A stretch of DNA of 64,000 bases from Rosellinia necatrix (Eukaryota > Ascomycota > Sordariomycetes > Xylariales > Xylariaceae): assembly GCA_021209875.1 (NCBI GenBank), contig JAGYVD010000006.1, positions 2,542,001-2,606,000 of the forward strand, given 5' to 3'. The notes below the pieces were generated by a model. It was not told the DNA's origin. It did not search any database and saw only the letters and a list, made by a program, of their open reading frames with translations. The position numbers and the translations under genes were made by a program. Shown one piece after another: positions 20,754 to 35,501 of this stretch; positions within the stretch are counted from its first letter, which is position 1, and each line of letters opens with the position of its first letter.

Positions 20754-23700
20754 AGATTTTTTTTGCTAGCTTGTTTTTTAATTATATATATGTTTATATA
20801 ATATTTTAAAGTTTGCTTAAAATATTATAGTTGCAGATTAATAAAAGTTTAAATATTAACAGCAGTTTTTAATTTATTTATTAAATAATTAGAGATTATA
20901 TAAATACTGTTTTTTTTTAGCGTTGTTATATTTTTATATAACAAGTTTTAATTTTTATATAATTAGGTTGTTTTTTTTTTATTTTTATATAAATTTAAAC
21001 TTAAAAATTTAAGCTTTATTATATTTAGATTTAATATATTTAATAAACTAGAATATTTTTATATAATAAAGTTATTAATTTTAATTATGTTTAATTTTTA
21101 AATAATATTTTTAATATAATAATTATATTATTTTTTAAAACTTTATTATTAAAACGTACGTTTATTATTTTTACTGTTATAAAAATATTATTTAGTTTTT
21201 ATATAAATATAGCTTATATATTAGCATTTATAATAGCGTTTTTTTTAGTTTGTTATGCTTTTATATAATAAATAATTAAATAGTTTAAAATGTTTTCTGT
21301 TTATTAATTTATTATTTATTTATTATATAATAATATAATTTAATTTAAATATATTGAAATTATATTAAGTTATTAATTAAATTAATAATTATATTAGATC
21401 TTTTAATTAATTAAATCTTATATAGCTTTTGCTAACTTTTTTTTTTTTTTTATATTAAAACTTTGCTTTTTAAAACTAGTAAAAATATATCGTACATAAT
21501 TAAGCTATTACGTTTATTAATTACACGGTTAATTTTAACCTTGGCCTGTTTTTCGCGCAATATTTTTATAGCTTTTTTTATTGCTTCTATTTTTCGTACA
21601 ATATTTAATAAAAGGGGTAAATCTTAGTTAATTTTAAAATATATTTTAAATATTAGCAGAGTAAATATTAATTTGTTTAGACCTGCAGTATTATTTAAAA
21701 CTTTAATTATTATTTATAAAATTAATTTCTGTTCTATATAATATTTAATTTTTATTTTAATATAGTATATATATAATAAAATAGTTTATATGTTTGTTTA
21801 ATTTTGCTTATTATTTAATAAGCTTTAATAAGCATTATATAATATTATATATTAATTATTTTAATTTAGTTTTAAAATTTTTTAATAAAAATTTATATTT
21901 AAATTATATATAATATAATTAGAAAGTTTTTAATATATATTAATTTAATATTTATATAATGTTTTTAAACGTTATATATAAACATAGATTTTAAAAATAT
22001 TGCAGCTTAAAATAATATTATAATATTAATAATATAAAATATTTATTTATTATTTATTTATATAATATTAATTATAACTTTATAATTAAAATTATAATTA
22101 TTTTTATCGAAAACTTAAAACGTTTTAATGTTTAGTTATATAACTAGCAGTAATAATAAAACTTTTAAATTTTTTTAAAATTAAATAGTTTATATTATAT
22201 TTTATATAATTTAGCAGTTTATATAGTTTTTTATATAAAAATGTTTAAAACAGCAGTATAAACGTTTTAGCTCTATTTTAATAAAATATATTCTAGCTTT
22301 TAAAAGCTTATATTAAAAATAAATGTTTTTATTTATATATAATAAATATAGTTTTTCTGTTTTATTATATAATATCGTTTTTATATTATTAAAATAGTTT
22401 TATAAACAGTTTACATTTTTAAAAAAAATAAAAACAGTATTAAAATATTTAAAATATAATATATTATTATATTAAAAGCGTTTTTATTTTAATTATTTTA
22501 ATTAATATAATAGTTTTTTATTTTTAAATTATATAAAAATAATTTTTTTATTTATTTAGCTTATATATAAAAGTTTATCAAAACATATATTTTTAATTAT
22601 ATTTTATTTATTATTAAATAATTAAAAATATTTATATTTTATAATTTATTTTAATATTTTATATAATATTAATTGCTTAATATAAATTAATTAAATAAAA
22701 TATTTATTTTTAATTTTAAATATTTTTTTATTATATAATATATAAATATATTATTTATTAAAAACTAAATTAATTATATATTTTATTTATTATTAATTTT
22801 TTTTATTATTATTTAAGTCTAGCTTAAAATATTTTTTATATTTTATAAAATATGTTAAAAATCGTCGGGCGATAAAAAGCTGTTAAAAATTATTTTATAT
22901 AAGTTAAAATATATGTTTTTTATACAGGTTTTTTTTTAAAATATATAGTTTATTAATTAGCAGCCTGTTTTTTTATATATAAAATATTTTTTATTTATAT
23001 AAGCGTTATAGTAAAGCTGTTTTTTAAATTATAAAAAGTTTTATTATATATTAAGCTAGCTTAAAAGTTTATATATATTTTAAATTAAAAAGCTTTTATA
23101 TTATTGTTTTAATTATATTTTTAATTAATAAAATAAGCGTTATTTATTTTTATATAAAATATTTTATTTTGTTTTTATTTATAATTTGCAAGCATATTTT
23201 TAAATCGGCAAAAAAGCTTTTATATATAGGTTTTTAAAATATAAAAGCTGTTATTAATTTTAATATGCTTTAGCATGCTTATATAACAGTTATATTTAGC
23301 TGGATTTTATTTTAATAGCTTGTTTTTAAAGCTTGCTATATTTTTGCTAGTTTAATAATTATTAAATTTAATACTTTATATATAGCTAGATTTAAGTTGT
23401 TTTATTTTATTTATATAAAAATAATATTAATTTAATTAGCTTAATATTAGCTATAGTTTATATTTATATTAAAATAAATGTTTATTATATAATAGATTTT
23501 ATTTTAAGTTTTATTTAGTTTAATATTATATATATAAAAGTTTTTAGCCAGACTTTTAATATAATTAGAAATATAACATAATATTAGTTTTTATTATTTT
23601 AAATTATTAATATAAACTAATAAACAGCTGTGCTTTATTATATAATAAGTTATATAGCTTATTAAAATAATTTTCTTTTTTTACGTTTTTAAAAAATAGC

Positions 23701-24904
23701 GTATTTATTAAAAAGTATATTTTTGTTTTATACGTTTTAAAAAAATAGATTAAAAACATATTTGTTATAATTAAATTAAGCGTTATATATATATATAATA
23801 GTTATTTAAAAATTTATAAAAATAATATATAATAAAATATTTATAAACTAATTAAAAATTTAGTTTATGTTTTATAAATATTATATGTTTATTTATTAAA
23901 TTAAAAATATGTTTATATTTAATTATTAATTATATAAATAATTTATTAATTTTTTTTTAAAATTTAAAAACATATATTAAATATTAGTTCTAGTTATAAT
24001 ATATTAAAAATATTTTAAGCTATAAAATATTTATATTATTTATATTTATATAAAACTATTAGTTTAAAATAAATAAATTAAATATTTATACAAATATTAA
24101 TATAAATATAAATAAAAATGTTCTAGTTTATTTAATATATATTGCTTTTATACGATTTATATAAGCTTAACTACTTATATAAAGCTGTTATTACTATTAA
24201 ATCGTACGTTTTTTTTATTTAATATATTAAACAGCTTTTATTAGATCAGCTTATAAAATTAGTTTTATATTTTATACGTTTATAATTTAAAATCTTTGAT
24301 ATATAATTTTTATAATAACTAGCCGGTTATATTTAAATATTTATATTTTAAAATATAACAGGCTGTTTATATATTAAATATAATTAAAGTTGTAATTATA
24401 ATATTAAGCTTTTATTTTTAATATTATATATTAATAACATTTTATATAATACATTTATTAATTCTATAGTTTATTATAATTTTATTATATTATTTAATAT
24501 TATTACATATAATAAAAGTTTTTTTTGTTATACAATTGTTTTAAAATTATCGCAAAAATATTTTAAAAATAAATAAACAAGTTTTAATAATAAGTTAATA
24601 AACAGGTTTTAAAAGTTTATTTATATATTGTTTAGCTTTTATATAATAAATAGTTTTATATAATTATATATTATCGCTTTTAATATTTAACTTTTATATT
24701 ATAACATTAAAATATAATAAAATATATAAAAATATAAATATTTAAAATCAATTTTTTTAAGCTTTTATTATATAAAAATAACTTGTTTATATAAAGCAAA
24801 ATTTTTAAATACGATATAAAAACTTGTTTAAATTTATTAAATTTTAAACATGCTTTATTTTTACTTTTATTAATTTATAATTACGTTTTATAACTACTAA
24901 TTAA
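20754..24904 (-). pseudogene. Right internal part of F, RIP-destroyed
   Basis: 4.1 kb, T-rich on the plus strand, no surviving frame. If F is minus-oriented this is its gag and first part of pol. No motif could be anchored. Confidence 0.5.
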
Positions 24905-25216
24905 TATTAAATAAGCTTTGTACATATAATATATATATTATTTACGTGTAAAATAAAATATAATTTTTATTATATAATATTTATTATATTTAATTATTCT
25001 ATTTAAATAACTATTATACGTAGTATTATTTTAAGTCTTATATAAAAATTCTGCTAATATATAATTTATTAAAATAACAGCGATAATACAGCTTATCTTA
25101 AATATAAAGCATACACGCTGTATATATATATATAACATATACGCTATATGCTTATATAAAACGTATATACATATAACAGCTGTGAGTAACTATAACCAAT
25201 TGCCATAGTTCTAACA
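24905..25216. repeat. Right LTR of F, 312 bp
   Basis: Starts TATTAAATAAGC (RIP form of TGTTGAATGGGC) and ends GTTCTAACA. The 5' half is strongly mutated, while the last 150 bp keep words such as CATACACGCTGTA and AACCAATTGCCATAG. Followed by the ATTAT duplication. Confidence 0.85.
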
Positions 25217-25221
25217 ATTAT

Positions 25222-26655
25222 AATAATTTTTATTAATAATATTATTAAATAAGCAGAAGTATAAGCATAATATAAATATTTTTTAAAAGATTTTTAAAAA
25301 ATATTATTATATTTATATAATTTAACCCTGATTTTAAATCGCAACTATAAAAAAATATAAAAAGGATTTATATATATAAATAATATTAAAAGTTTTTATA
25401 TATAAAAGATATTATTTATAGCTAATAAAGTTAATTTTTATTTTATATATAAAACGGCTTATTATAGCAAAAGTTAAATATATATGCCAATAAATTTTAT
25501 ATATTTTAATTTTGTTTATTATAATTTTAAAAGTTATATATAGTTTAAATTATATTAGCTATAAAAACTTATATATATATTTTAATAATTTTATATTTAT
25601 TATAGTTTAAAGCGGCTTAAAAATATATTAAAAATGTTTTAAATATTAAATATTATAGCTTTATAAATATAAATTATATAGCAGTTTTTAGTTAATTTTA
25701 TTGCTGTTATATTTTTATTATAGCATTATAATAGATTTTATTATAGCGCTGCTAATGTTTATTAAAAGCTTTAATTTAATAATAATAGTAATTTATAAAT
25801 TAATTAAAAAATATAATTTATATTAAGCAGCAAAAATAAATAGCTGTATAATAAAAACGTGTTTTAATATTCTGGCTTTTATTAGCAGGCTAAAAAATCT
25901 TATAAATAATTATTTTTAACTACAATTTTAAATTTTTTTTTATGCTATAATCGGCTGTTTAAAAACGTTTTAATATTAAGTTATTTTATATAGCTGTATA
26001 TTATTTATAAGTAGACGGTTAATTAAAATTATAATATAAATAATATAGTTTATATTATAGTATTATATATATATAATAAAAACTTTTAAAATTAGCTGCA
26101 AATAATTTTATAATTATAATTTAAATATAATAATATAAAATATAATATAACTAATATATTATTTAATAATCTAATATAAGGATTTATATTAGCAGGTATT
26201 ATAAATATTTTAATATTATTAATTTAATAATTTAAATGTTTATTTTTATTTTTGCAGCATATATTAAAATTTTAAATATAATTATTTTAGTATTTATAAC
26301 TATAAAAAACATTATAATAAATATAAACAACTTAAATTTTTAATATTAAAAATAAAATATTATTGCAGCTATATAAAAATATAATATATTTATAATATTA
26401 ATTATAAAACTAAAAATGTTCTAATATTACGTAAAACTTTTATAGTTATTAAAAAGTCGGTTTATTAGTTTATAAACTAGATTTAAGCTTATATAATACT
26501 AAAATATATAATATTATTTTTATTAATTATTTTAAACCGGCCAGATTTAATAAATATAGCAAAAGTTTTTTTTTAATTAGGTTTATATAGGCTTAAAATT
26601 ATTTATACAAACAGGTTATAAATATAAAAATAAATAATAAACAAGTATAATATTT
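25222..26655 (+). pseudogene. Internal region of B between F and E
   Basis: 1.4 kb A+T-rich B sequence with no gene, ending in TATTT (26651-26655), the left duplication of E. No protein motif identified. Confidence 0.5.
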
Positions 26656-26841
26656 TAGTAAGGTTTACTAGGGGTAGTGTGGTTAAGTCTGTAAAAATGT
26701 AATATAGAATTAAAAAAGGAAGGGCTTCTGGTCCCGCAGGGACTAGAAGCTTTAGGCTAGTACTTTATCTAATCTATATAATCTTTATCTAGCTAGCTGC
26801 GCTAGCTAGATAAAAAGCCCTCTTTTTTTTTAATTATATCA
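26656..26841 (-). repeat. E 3' LTR with two hairpins and the AGATTAGATAA motif
   Basis: Hairpin 1 at 26724-26750: a 12-bp stem GCTTCTGGTCCC with one G-T pair and loop GCA. TTTATCTAATCT at 26764-26775. Hairpin 2 at 26784-26814: a perfect 14-bp stem TTTATCTAGCTAGC with loop TGC. This copy keeps the hairpins intact while its flanks are mutated. Confidence 0.85.
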
Positions 26842-28104
26842 AGTGCCAGGGCTATAATAAAGCGTTATTATTTTTAATAACTATAACTTTTTTTTTATTA
26901 TTTATAAAGTCAGCTACAGCTTTTTTTTAATTTTTTTAGCTAAGGCCTACTTTTTTCTCGATTCTAGTATTTTTTAATTAATTTTTTAGTACTATATAGT
27001 TGCTATTTTAATATTTACTAGTTATTTTCGTAGCTATATTTTTTTTATTTAACAAAATAATTAAATCTGTTTTTAATACAATTTATTTAGTGCTTAAAAA
27101 TTATTTCGATTTTAAATAAATTATTTTTTTTTTTAAGTCCTGCTTTTTAAATACTAGGCTTAATGCTAGTATTTTTTAATAAAAAAAATTTTTACCTGTG
27201 TTTTTAAGTAATAAATATATAACTAAAATAATAAAATAAATATTAAAAGTCTCCGGTAATTCTAACTTATAAGCTAATCTACTAATTTTTTTTTTAATCT
27301 TTTATAGTTTTACGCGCTGTTAAAAATATTTTTTAAACAGCTTTTTAAAAAAATAATATTTTATATAAAGCTTTAAATATATTTTATTTTTATATTAAAC
27401 TTTATTAATTTATGCTTATTATTATAATATTATTTTATATGCGCTGCTATAAAATCTATAGCTAATTTTATATTTTTATAAAAATATTTTTATATAAATT
27501 AAATATTTTTAATAGTTATACTTATTTTTATATTAATAAAACTTTATTTAGTTTAAATAGCTAGAATTTAAAAGCTGTTTATAAGCTAATAATTTAATAA
27601 GTTTTAAATATGCTTTATTTAAATTTTATTGCAAAAATAATAACATGTTTATTTATTTATAGTTTAAATATATATATATATATAGTATTAAATAATAATT
27701 TTATTATTTAATTTTTTCGTTTAAATAATTTATTATTTTATAAATAATAAAAGTTATTATTAAAAGTTTTACTTTTATAGCTTTTTAAAGCTTTATTTAA
27801 AATTTAAAAATAAATTTATAATTCCGATTAGAAATAATGCTGTTTAATACGCTTTAATTAAATAATAAAAATTATTTAGTTAATACTTTTGCCTAGTTTT
27901 TAATAAAATATTTTTATTGTTAAATATAAATAATAAACGTTTTAATATAACATATATTATTATTATTAATATATTATAATAATTAAATTTTTCCGATTGC
28001 CACGGTGTAGCTAAAAATAATATTTTAAATAAGCTTATAATAAAGTTTATTGTAATTATTTTTATTAGCTTAATATTTTTTTAATAAAATAAATTAATAA
28101 TTAT

Positions 28105-28440
28105 TATACAGCTTTTTTCTGCTAGTACTATATAACTTACATTTATTATAATAATCTAAATATGCTTTTATTTTACAAGTTTTCGATTTAATTATATAAA
28201 GTTCTAGTTCTTTTATTATATATTGCTTATTAAAATAATATTTATTATTATATACTATTGCTAAAAATTTAAATATTTGTTTTTTAAATATATATAATCT
28301 ATGCTTACTTTTTTAGTTAATATTATATAATAAATTATTTATAATTACAAAAAAATATCTAGGCTTAAAAAAATTCGCAACGTTTTTGTTGCTTTTACGA
28401 ATTGCTTCTAGAACTTTTTAATACTTAAAATCCCTGGCAT
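28105..28440 (-). pseudogene. Gypsy integrase zinc-binding domain relic in E
   Basis: On the minus strand a partly open frame runs VLEAIRKSNKNVANFFKP, then RLYIFKKQIFKFLAIVYNNKY, YFNKQYIIKELELYII, and KAYLDYYNKCKLYST. This fits the spacing of the gypsy integrase N-terminal HHCC finger (AHD..HHFG..ML.DL...Y.....VK.YI..CPEC). The His and first Cys are now Tyr, as C-to-T (CAT to TAT) and G-to-A (TGC to TAC) changes produce. Zinc binding is lost. Confidence 0.6.
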
Positions 28441-30182
28441 AATCTACTATAATTTCAGTTTTTATAGTTTTTTTTATTATTAGTTCTAAATATATTATTT
28501 ATATATTATTTAGTACTAGTTTTTTATCTGTTTAAACTATTTTTTTTTTAATATTTATTAAGTTAATAATATTTTTTTAAGCGATTAAATATATTTAAAA
28601 CAAAGTTTAGTCTGCTTAACATATAATATATTTATAGTTTATATTATAATAAATATATAAATATATTAATTAAACGTTTATTTATACAGTTAATAAACTT
28701 ACTATTAAGCTTAGTTTAGTTTAATATATTTTTTATTATTAAATAATTAATAAAAAAAACTATTAGGTCTGCTAAAGCTTTAATTATAATTTATAAGCGT
28801 TAATAAGCTTAAACTATACAAGCTACTTTTAGTTTAAAAGTTTATATTTTATTTTTAGTTATAATATATAATAATTTAAAAATATTACTAGCAATATTTA
28901 TATATTTAAAATTATTAATTTTAATTTTTATATATATTTATTTTTAATATAAAATAATATTATTTTAAAGCTTTTTTTAACAAGCTATTTATTTATATAT
29001 ATAATATTTTTATAAAATTATAATAATAAAATATAATATATAAATATATTAAATTTTAAAAGCATTAAATAATTTTATTTTAGCTATAGTTAATTTAAAA
29101 TATATAAATTAATAATATATTTAATGCTTGCTATAATTATTAACTTTATATCGTTTTATTTTATGTTTTTATTAAATAATTTTATTTTGCGTTTTTATAA
29201 AAGTTCTGCAACTTTAATATAATATAATAACAATATATAAAAAATCCTGTATTTTTAAATATTATTTTAAAGCTTTTAATTAATTTAAAACCTAAAGTTT
29301 TTAAATGCTGCCAGCTGTTTTTTATTATTAATATATTTAAAACGTTTATTTAAAAGCTTAATAATTTTATAAATAAATATATAATAAAAGTTTTTTTAAT
29401 AATAAAAAATTTTTTTTATTAAACAATATAAAAATATTATATAAATAAACTAAATAATCTGTTTTAATATTTAAAAAATAATAATATTATTAATAAAGCT
29501 TTATAATAATATTTATAAAAATAAAGCAATTTATTTATAAAATATTAAATATAAGCGGACGTATTATAAAATCTTATTAAAGCTACTATTAATTATTCTA
29601 ATTTTTAAAAACTTATTATTATAAATCAGTTTTAATAATCGAAGTAAACTGCAAATTAATAAAAAATACAGTTATGTTTATTATAATTAAATATTTTTTT
29701 TTTAATTAATATAATAACTATAAATTATAATAATAATAAATAGTTGTTTAAAACAGCAACTTTATTTAAAACTTTTAAATTAATTATTAAACGTAAATAT
29801 AATTTTTTTTATATATAAGCTATATAATAAAACTTAAATATATAAATAAAAAAAACCGTTAATTTATTTTATTTTATTTTGCTTATAAAGTTTATTAAAT
29901 ATTATATTAACTGTTTTTAATTATATATATTAAAAAATATAATTAAAAATTTAGTTTTGTTTATTGCTAATTATTTATTAAAAAATTTTTATCTGTTTTT
30001 TTTAATATATTAAAAATATTTTAGTTTTTTAAATATTAAGTATTTTTTTAATAATTTAAAAATTTTAATACTGTAATATTTTTTTATATAAATAAACTAT
30101 TTATTTAAAGCTTTAATTTTGTTTTTTTTATTAGGTTTTTTTATATTTAATATTAATAAAATTTTCTAGATTTTAAGCTTTA

Positions 30183-30370
30183 AAGCTTTGTCTAGCTATT
30201 TGCCAGCTTCTGCTATAAGCGTGTTAGTCGCGTTAACTTTATTTATTATGTTTGCTATATTAAAAACTTTATTAAAAAAAAAGCTTTTTAAAAAAATTCC
30301 GTGTTGTTTTAACGCGTTAATTATTTCAGCGATCGCGTTAATTTTTGTTATAATTAAATCTAAGTGCTAA
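30183..30370 (-). pseudogene. Unusually spared open frame in E
   Basis: A 190-bp island keeps CpG-containing words (GTCGCGTTAAC, GCGATCGCG). On the minus strand it reads about 60 codons, including INAIAEIINALKQHGIFLKS and NKVNATNTLIAEAGK, up to a TAG that looks like a mutated CAG. The opposite strand is also open. The composition is helical and Ala/Ile/Asn-rich. On a minus-oriented gypsy element this is upstream of integrase. The family is not recognised. Confidence 0.4.
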
Positions 30371-33300
30371 ATTATATTATAATTTTAATATATATTAATA
30401 ATAATAGCTGTAATAATAAAAGTTATTAATATAAAATCTGCTAATAAATACACGTTTAATAATTTAAATTTATTAAAAATATATATTTTATTTTTAAATA
30501 TAAAAATATTAAAATTAATAGCTAACATAATATTATAAAACGCGTTAAATAATAAGCCGGTATTAAATAGTAGTAAATTAATTATATTTATAGCTTTAGC
30601 TGCTGTTAAGCCTGTAGTTATTATTATAGCTTTTAAAGATTTTTTTATATATTTTTAATATTTTTTTTAATATAGTTATTTTTAAATTATATTTATTTAA
30701 ATATTTTTAAAAATAGTTTTAGTTTTAAAAATAGATTAATTATTATTATAGTTATAAAATTATAAATTTAATTAAAGCTGCTATATTATTTTTTATAATA
30801 GCTTAAATATAAAATTTTTATTTTTAATAATAATTTATATTTAATTAGTACTAGCATTAATATTTTAAGCGTTAAAATAATTTTTATATTAAAGTTATTT
30901 TATAAATATATAAGTTTATTTTAAAAATATTTCAAAAATTTTTAAAATTTTTATATTTATAAAAATAACTATATTTAAACTATAATCGATTAATATTTCG
31001 CAAATATTTAAAAGTTGCTTTTAATAATATTTTAATATTATTTTTTTTATAATTTAAGCTGTATTAATAAATTTTAATAATTATAAAATTTATAATCGTT
31101 ATTACTTAATAAATAAAATTTTAGTATAGCTTTTGTTTATATTTAATTTAATTATTTTTAACTTTTTAAATCTGGCCTGTTTATTTTTAAAATATATTTA
31201 AATTTGCTTAATAATTACTTTATTATTATTAAATAAATATAACTTATATTTAAGCTTATAATAATATTTTATTATTAATAAATTTTTAAATAATAATTTT
31301 AAAATATAAAAATTATTGTTTTTGCCTCTGTTTTTTAAAATTATATATTTTGTTAAATATTTTTAAACAAATAATATAATTAATTTATTATCCTGTTTAG
31401 AACTTATAATTTTGTTTATTGCAGTATTTTTAATTAGTTTTTTAAAAGTAATAATTTTATATAATTTTTAATATAATATTAAAGCAATTATATTTATATA
31501 AATATTAAAATAATATATTATATAATATAAATAATATATTATATTATTTATAAATATATTTAATTAAAAATAACATGTTTTAAATATATTTAGCCAGACG
31601 TTTAATATAACGCGCAATATATAAACCCTAGTTATATGCTAAATTAAATATTTAATTATAATATTTATATAATTAGCTATAATCGATTATAATAATCGTT
31701 TTATTATTATTTAATTTAAAATTAAATAAAATATAAAACGATATTATATTTAATATAAACAAGTTTAATTTAGCTGTATTAACGCGCTTTTTTTAGTATT
31801 AATTATATTTATTTTTATATTTATTTTAGCCGTTTTTTTTTTTGCTATTTCTTTTTTTTTATTTAAGCTTACAGCTTTTTTTTTTGTTTTTATTATATTA
31901 CTTTTTTTTTTTTTTAATCTACGCTTTTTTAACATTTATTTTTTTAATTATTAAACTTTTTATTATAGTTTTAATTATTTTTTTTAACTTGCAGATACTT
32001 ATTTTTTGCTGCTGCTATTAAAAAAAGCTTTATTTTAATAACTTAAGTTATATATTTAGCTAAAATATTTTTATATTAAGCATTAATAAATATTGCTTAA
32101 TTTTAAAGTTTATATTAGTTTATATTATAATTATAATACTGTGCTAATTTTTATTATTAGCGTTTAAAGTTTTATAACTTAAATATATTTTAGTTTTTTA
32201 TATAAACGTAATAAAAGCTATATTTTATTATTATAATATTTTTTAATAATAATTTAATTTAAATAAAACATTTTGTTGCTACAGCAGGTTATATATTAAA
32301 TTAAATAGTTATTTTATTTAAAATAACGTTTAATTTTTATGCTTTAAATTTAAATTATTAATTAATAATCAGCTTATTATTTTATTATAAAACCGCTGGT
32401 TTTTTAATAATGTTTAAAATATAATTAAAATCTGTTAAACATTTTGTTTTATTATTTTTAGATTTTTAAAAACAAATTAACTTTTTCTGCAAAACAGAAT
32501 ATATTAATAAAAATAAGCTTATTTTTATTAATTATTATTTTATATTATTTTTATTTTTTTATCTAGATTAAATTAGCTAATATTAGTTTATTTTATATAA
32601 TTATTATATAATAAAAAATAAAGCTGTTAAACGTTTAATATTTTTTTTTTTAATTTTTTTGTTTATACTTATAATTATTTTTGCTATTTTAACCGCTTTA
32701 GTTAAAAAGTCGTTTTAAAAGTCCTTTTTTATTACTGCTTTTTTTATCGTTTATATTTAAGCTATTTAAATCGCTAGAATTATCGTTTAATAAAAATAGT
32801 TTTAATAAGTTTTTATTATTTGCTAAGTGTTGCAGTTTTAAAAGTGTTATAGCAAAAAGTGTTATAAATATATGTTTAAACTAATATAAAATAAAAAACT
32901 TTATATGTTGCTGTGCTGCTTTAATAAATAAGGCTTTTATTAATAAGTATATAGTTTGTGTTTTAAAACGGACTATTAGAATAACAAGTATAAATGCTGC
33001 TACTAAAACTTATGCTGGTTTTATTAAAAATATTAAAATAAACGATTTAAATAATAGTTTTAATGCTAGTATAACTACGGTCAGGTATTAATAACCAAAG
33101 TATTAAAGTTAAACAGGTAGTACTGCTGCATATTTAGTTATATTTAATACAGCTTTAAATAATTAATTAGCAGCACGATAAAATGTTTTAAAAACTAAAG
33201 TTTTTATATCGGCTAATATTTTAGCATTTTTTAGTTATTATATTAATTAATTAATTATTTTTACTGTTTTAATATTTTCGGCATATTTTTTTGTTTTAAT

Positions 33301-34715
33301 TATATTATTTTTTAGCTTGTTATATTAATTCCGTAAAAAGTTTATAGCTGGAGTAAGCAACTTTAATGCTTACTTATTTAATTTAAATTTTAACTTTTAA
33401 TCTTATAATTTAAATTACTACTACTATAGCAGTTTATTTTTGTTTTTAATAATATAATTTTTAAAACTATTTATTTTTTTTTGCAAAAAATTAAAAAACT
33501 GTTATAGTTGTTAAATATTATTTTTTTTAGCTTTAAACTAAGCAATAATTTTAAAGTTTTTATTAAATTTTTTATTAACTTTATATTGTTTTTTAAACAA
33601 GTTTAAAATATAAACTTATAATTTTTTATTATAGTTTAGTTTAAACTTATTATTAAATTTATTTTAAACTATATTTTTTTTTTAATATAAAATATTTAAT
33701 ACTTATAGTTCTAGTTTTTAATTTTTATATAAATTAAAAAAATGCTGGCTTAATAAACTTAAGTTTTAATAGCAAAAAATAACGTTTTTTCTGCATTATT
33801 TTTAAAACTAATAGCTTAAGTTAGACTATTTTAAAGCTAAAGATTTTTTCTGCTTTTATAAGCTTTAAAGTTAAATTTTAATTATTAAAACTATTTTAAA
33901 TTTTTAAATGCTAAAAATTTTAAGTCGGTTTTACGCTTTAATATATTAACAATTATTAAATAAATTAATAATAAAACAAATATATATAAATTGTTTTACG
34001 ATTAAATTAATAAGTATTATTAATTATTTTATAAATTTATATTTATATATATATTTTAAAACAAAATTAAATTTTAAAATTAAAAATAAAATAAAAATAT
34101 AATTAAGTAGTACTAAAAACTTGCGTGCTTATTAAAAAACTTAACATAAGCTTTTAAAAAAATAAAGCTAGTAATAATTACGTTTAAAATATATAATTAC
34201 TACTATTTAAATATAATACTAATTAAAGTTTAAAAAAACAACTAATCGTAATACTATAGTTATCGGATATTTAATACTAAAATAATTAAAGTTTAAAAAA
34301 ATAACAAATTATTTTAATATATTAATAGCTAAATATAGTAGTACGTAAACAATTAATAACTTAAACTATTTAAAATATAATATAAGGTTAGATTTAGCTG
34401 CTATTATAATATTTTTTTGCTTTTTGTACTAGCAAAAATAAAATAATCGACAGGCTAACGCAGAATATATTAGATTAATTGGTTAATTAAATTTATAAGT
34501 TAATAAACACTAATAGATTTTATTAGCAACAGCTAAACTTAAAAACTAACAGTTCCGCTTTTTTTAGCAAACAGCGCTGCTTAAAATACAAAAAGAAGTT
34601 GTATTAAAGGTCAGGTATACGTAAACGTTAAAAAACTAAACGTGTTTTATCTGCTAGTATAAAAAAAATAAACTAAAATATAAAGTTGTGTGATTATAGG
34701 ACTTATTATATTATT

Positions 34716-34901
34716 TAATAAAGTTTACTAAAAGTAATATAGTTAAGTCTGTAAAAATATAATATAGAATTAAAAAAAAAAAGGCTTTTAGTCTTGCAAA
34801 AACTAAAAGCTTTAGGCTAGTACTTTATCTAATCTACACAATCTTTATCTAGCTAGCTGCGCTAGCTAGATAAAAAGCCCCCCCTCTTCCTGACTATGTT
34901 A
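34716..34901 (-). repeat. E 5' LTR, 186 bp
   Basis: Same length as the left copy, with the same TTTATCTAATCT (34824-34835) and the perfect 14-bp TTTATCTAGCTAGC hairpin. Hairpin 1 is weakened by transitions (TCTTGCAAAAACT). It keeps CCCCCCCTCTTCCTGACTATG near its end, where the left copy has T-runs. Confidence 0.85.
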
Positions 34902-34906
34902 TATTT

Positions 34907-35121
34907 AATTAAATATAACAGGATTAAGTATAAGTTCGATAAATAGCTTATAAAAAACTAATTAAAACTAGATTTAAAACTTATTAATTATTACTACAAA
35001 AAAAAAATACGATTAAACAAGACGGAAAAACAAAAATTAAAAATAAAATATTTTAAACAAAAATAAAAAATAGAATATTTTAGCTGTAGAACGCAGCATT
35101 TTATTTTTTTTAAAAGCAGAT
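34907..35121 (+). other. Last internal piece of B
   Basis: About 215 bp of A+T-rich B sequence between E and the right LTR of B. A purine-rich stretch around 34998-35075 could include the polypurine tract, but RIP blurs it. Confidence 0.5.
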
Positions 35122-35269
35122 TATAGCACTTACTCTTGCAGAAAGACCTATTCCGGAGACCCACATGTAACACTTAATACATAGTAGCCGTAGTGCGAGG
35201 GCTTAGACTTATCCATCCCTTCTACATCCTAATACATACTCGTACAGATTGATCCATTCCCTTGCTACA
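35122..35269 (+). repeat. Right LTR of B, 148 bp, mostly unmutated
   Basis: Starts TATAGCAC (RIP form of TGTAACAC) and ends CTTGCTACA, then ATTGG and the rest of the A1 LTR. It keeps C-rich words lost from the 3' half of the left copy (CATCCCTTCTACATCC). Confidence 0.88.
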
Positions 35270-35501
35270 ATTGGCGCACGGGCTGATATGGGCAAACTGC
35301 CATACACCCCTATCCCGAACAATTGCCGAATAGCTTATAAACTAACCATTAAACTTAAACTAGTACAACTAAAACTAACCAGCTTTATAAAACTATGTTT
35401 TGTAAGTTATATATATATTGTTTATAACTTCTGTTATTTAATTAAAAAATAGACTTTATTTGCTATTTTAATAAATATATTTTTAAGCATAGCTTATTAT
35501 A
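35270..35501 (+). repeat. A1 5' LTR, remainder after the B insertion
   Basis: ATTGG (35270-35274) is the right duplication of B. 35275-35501 continues the LTR (CGCACGGGCTGATATGGGC and onward) to GCATAGCTTATTATA, matching A2 58143-58370. The first 65 bp are unmutated, the rest is RIP-changed. Confidence 0.88.

Larger units (their letters stand above)
26656..34901 (-). mobile_element. E: gypsy LTR retrotransposon, minus orientation, 8,246 bp
   Basis: Two 186-bp LTRs (26656-26841 and 34716-34901) with TSD TATTT on both sides (26651-26655, 34902-34906). The ends TAGTAAGG and TATATCA/TATGTTA are RIP forms of TG...CA. A decayed integrase zinc-binding domain on the minus strand at 28.1-28.4 kb sets the orientation, so the right-hand LTR is the 5' one. 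The plus strand is T-rich throughout. Inserted in B. Confidence 0.85.
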
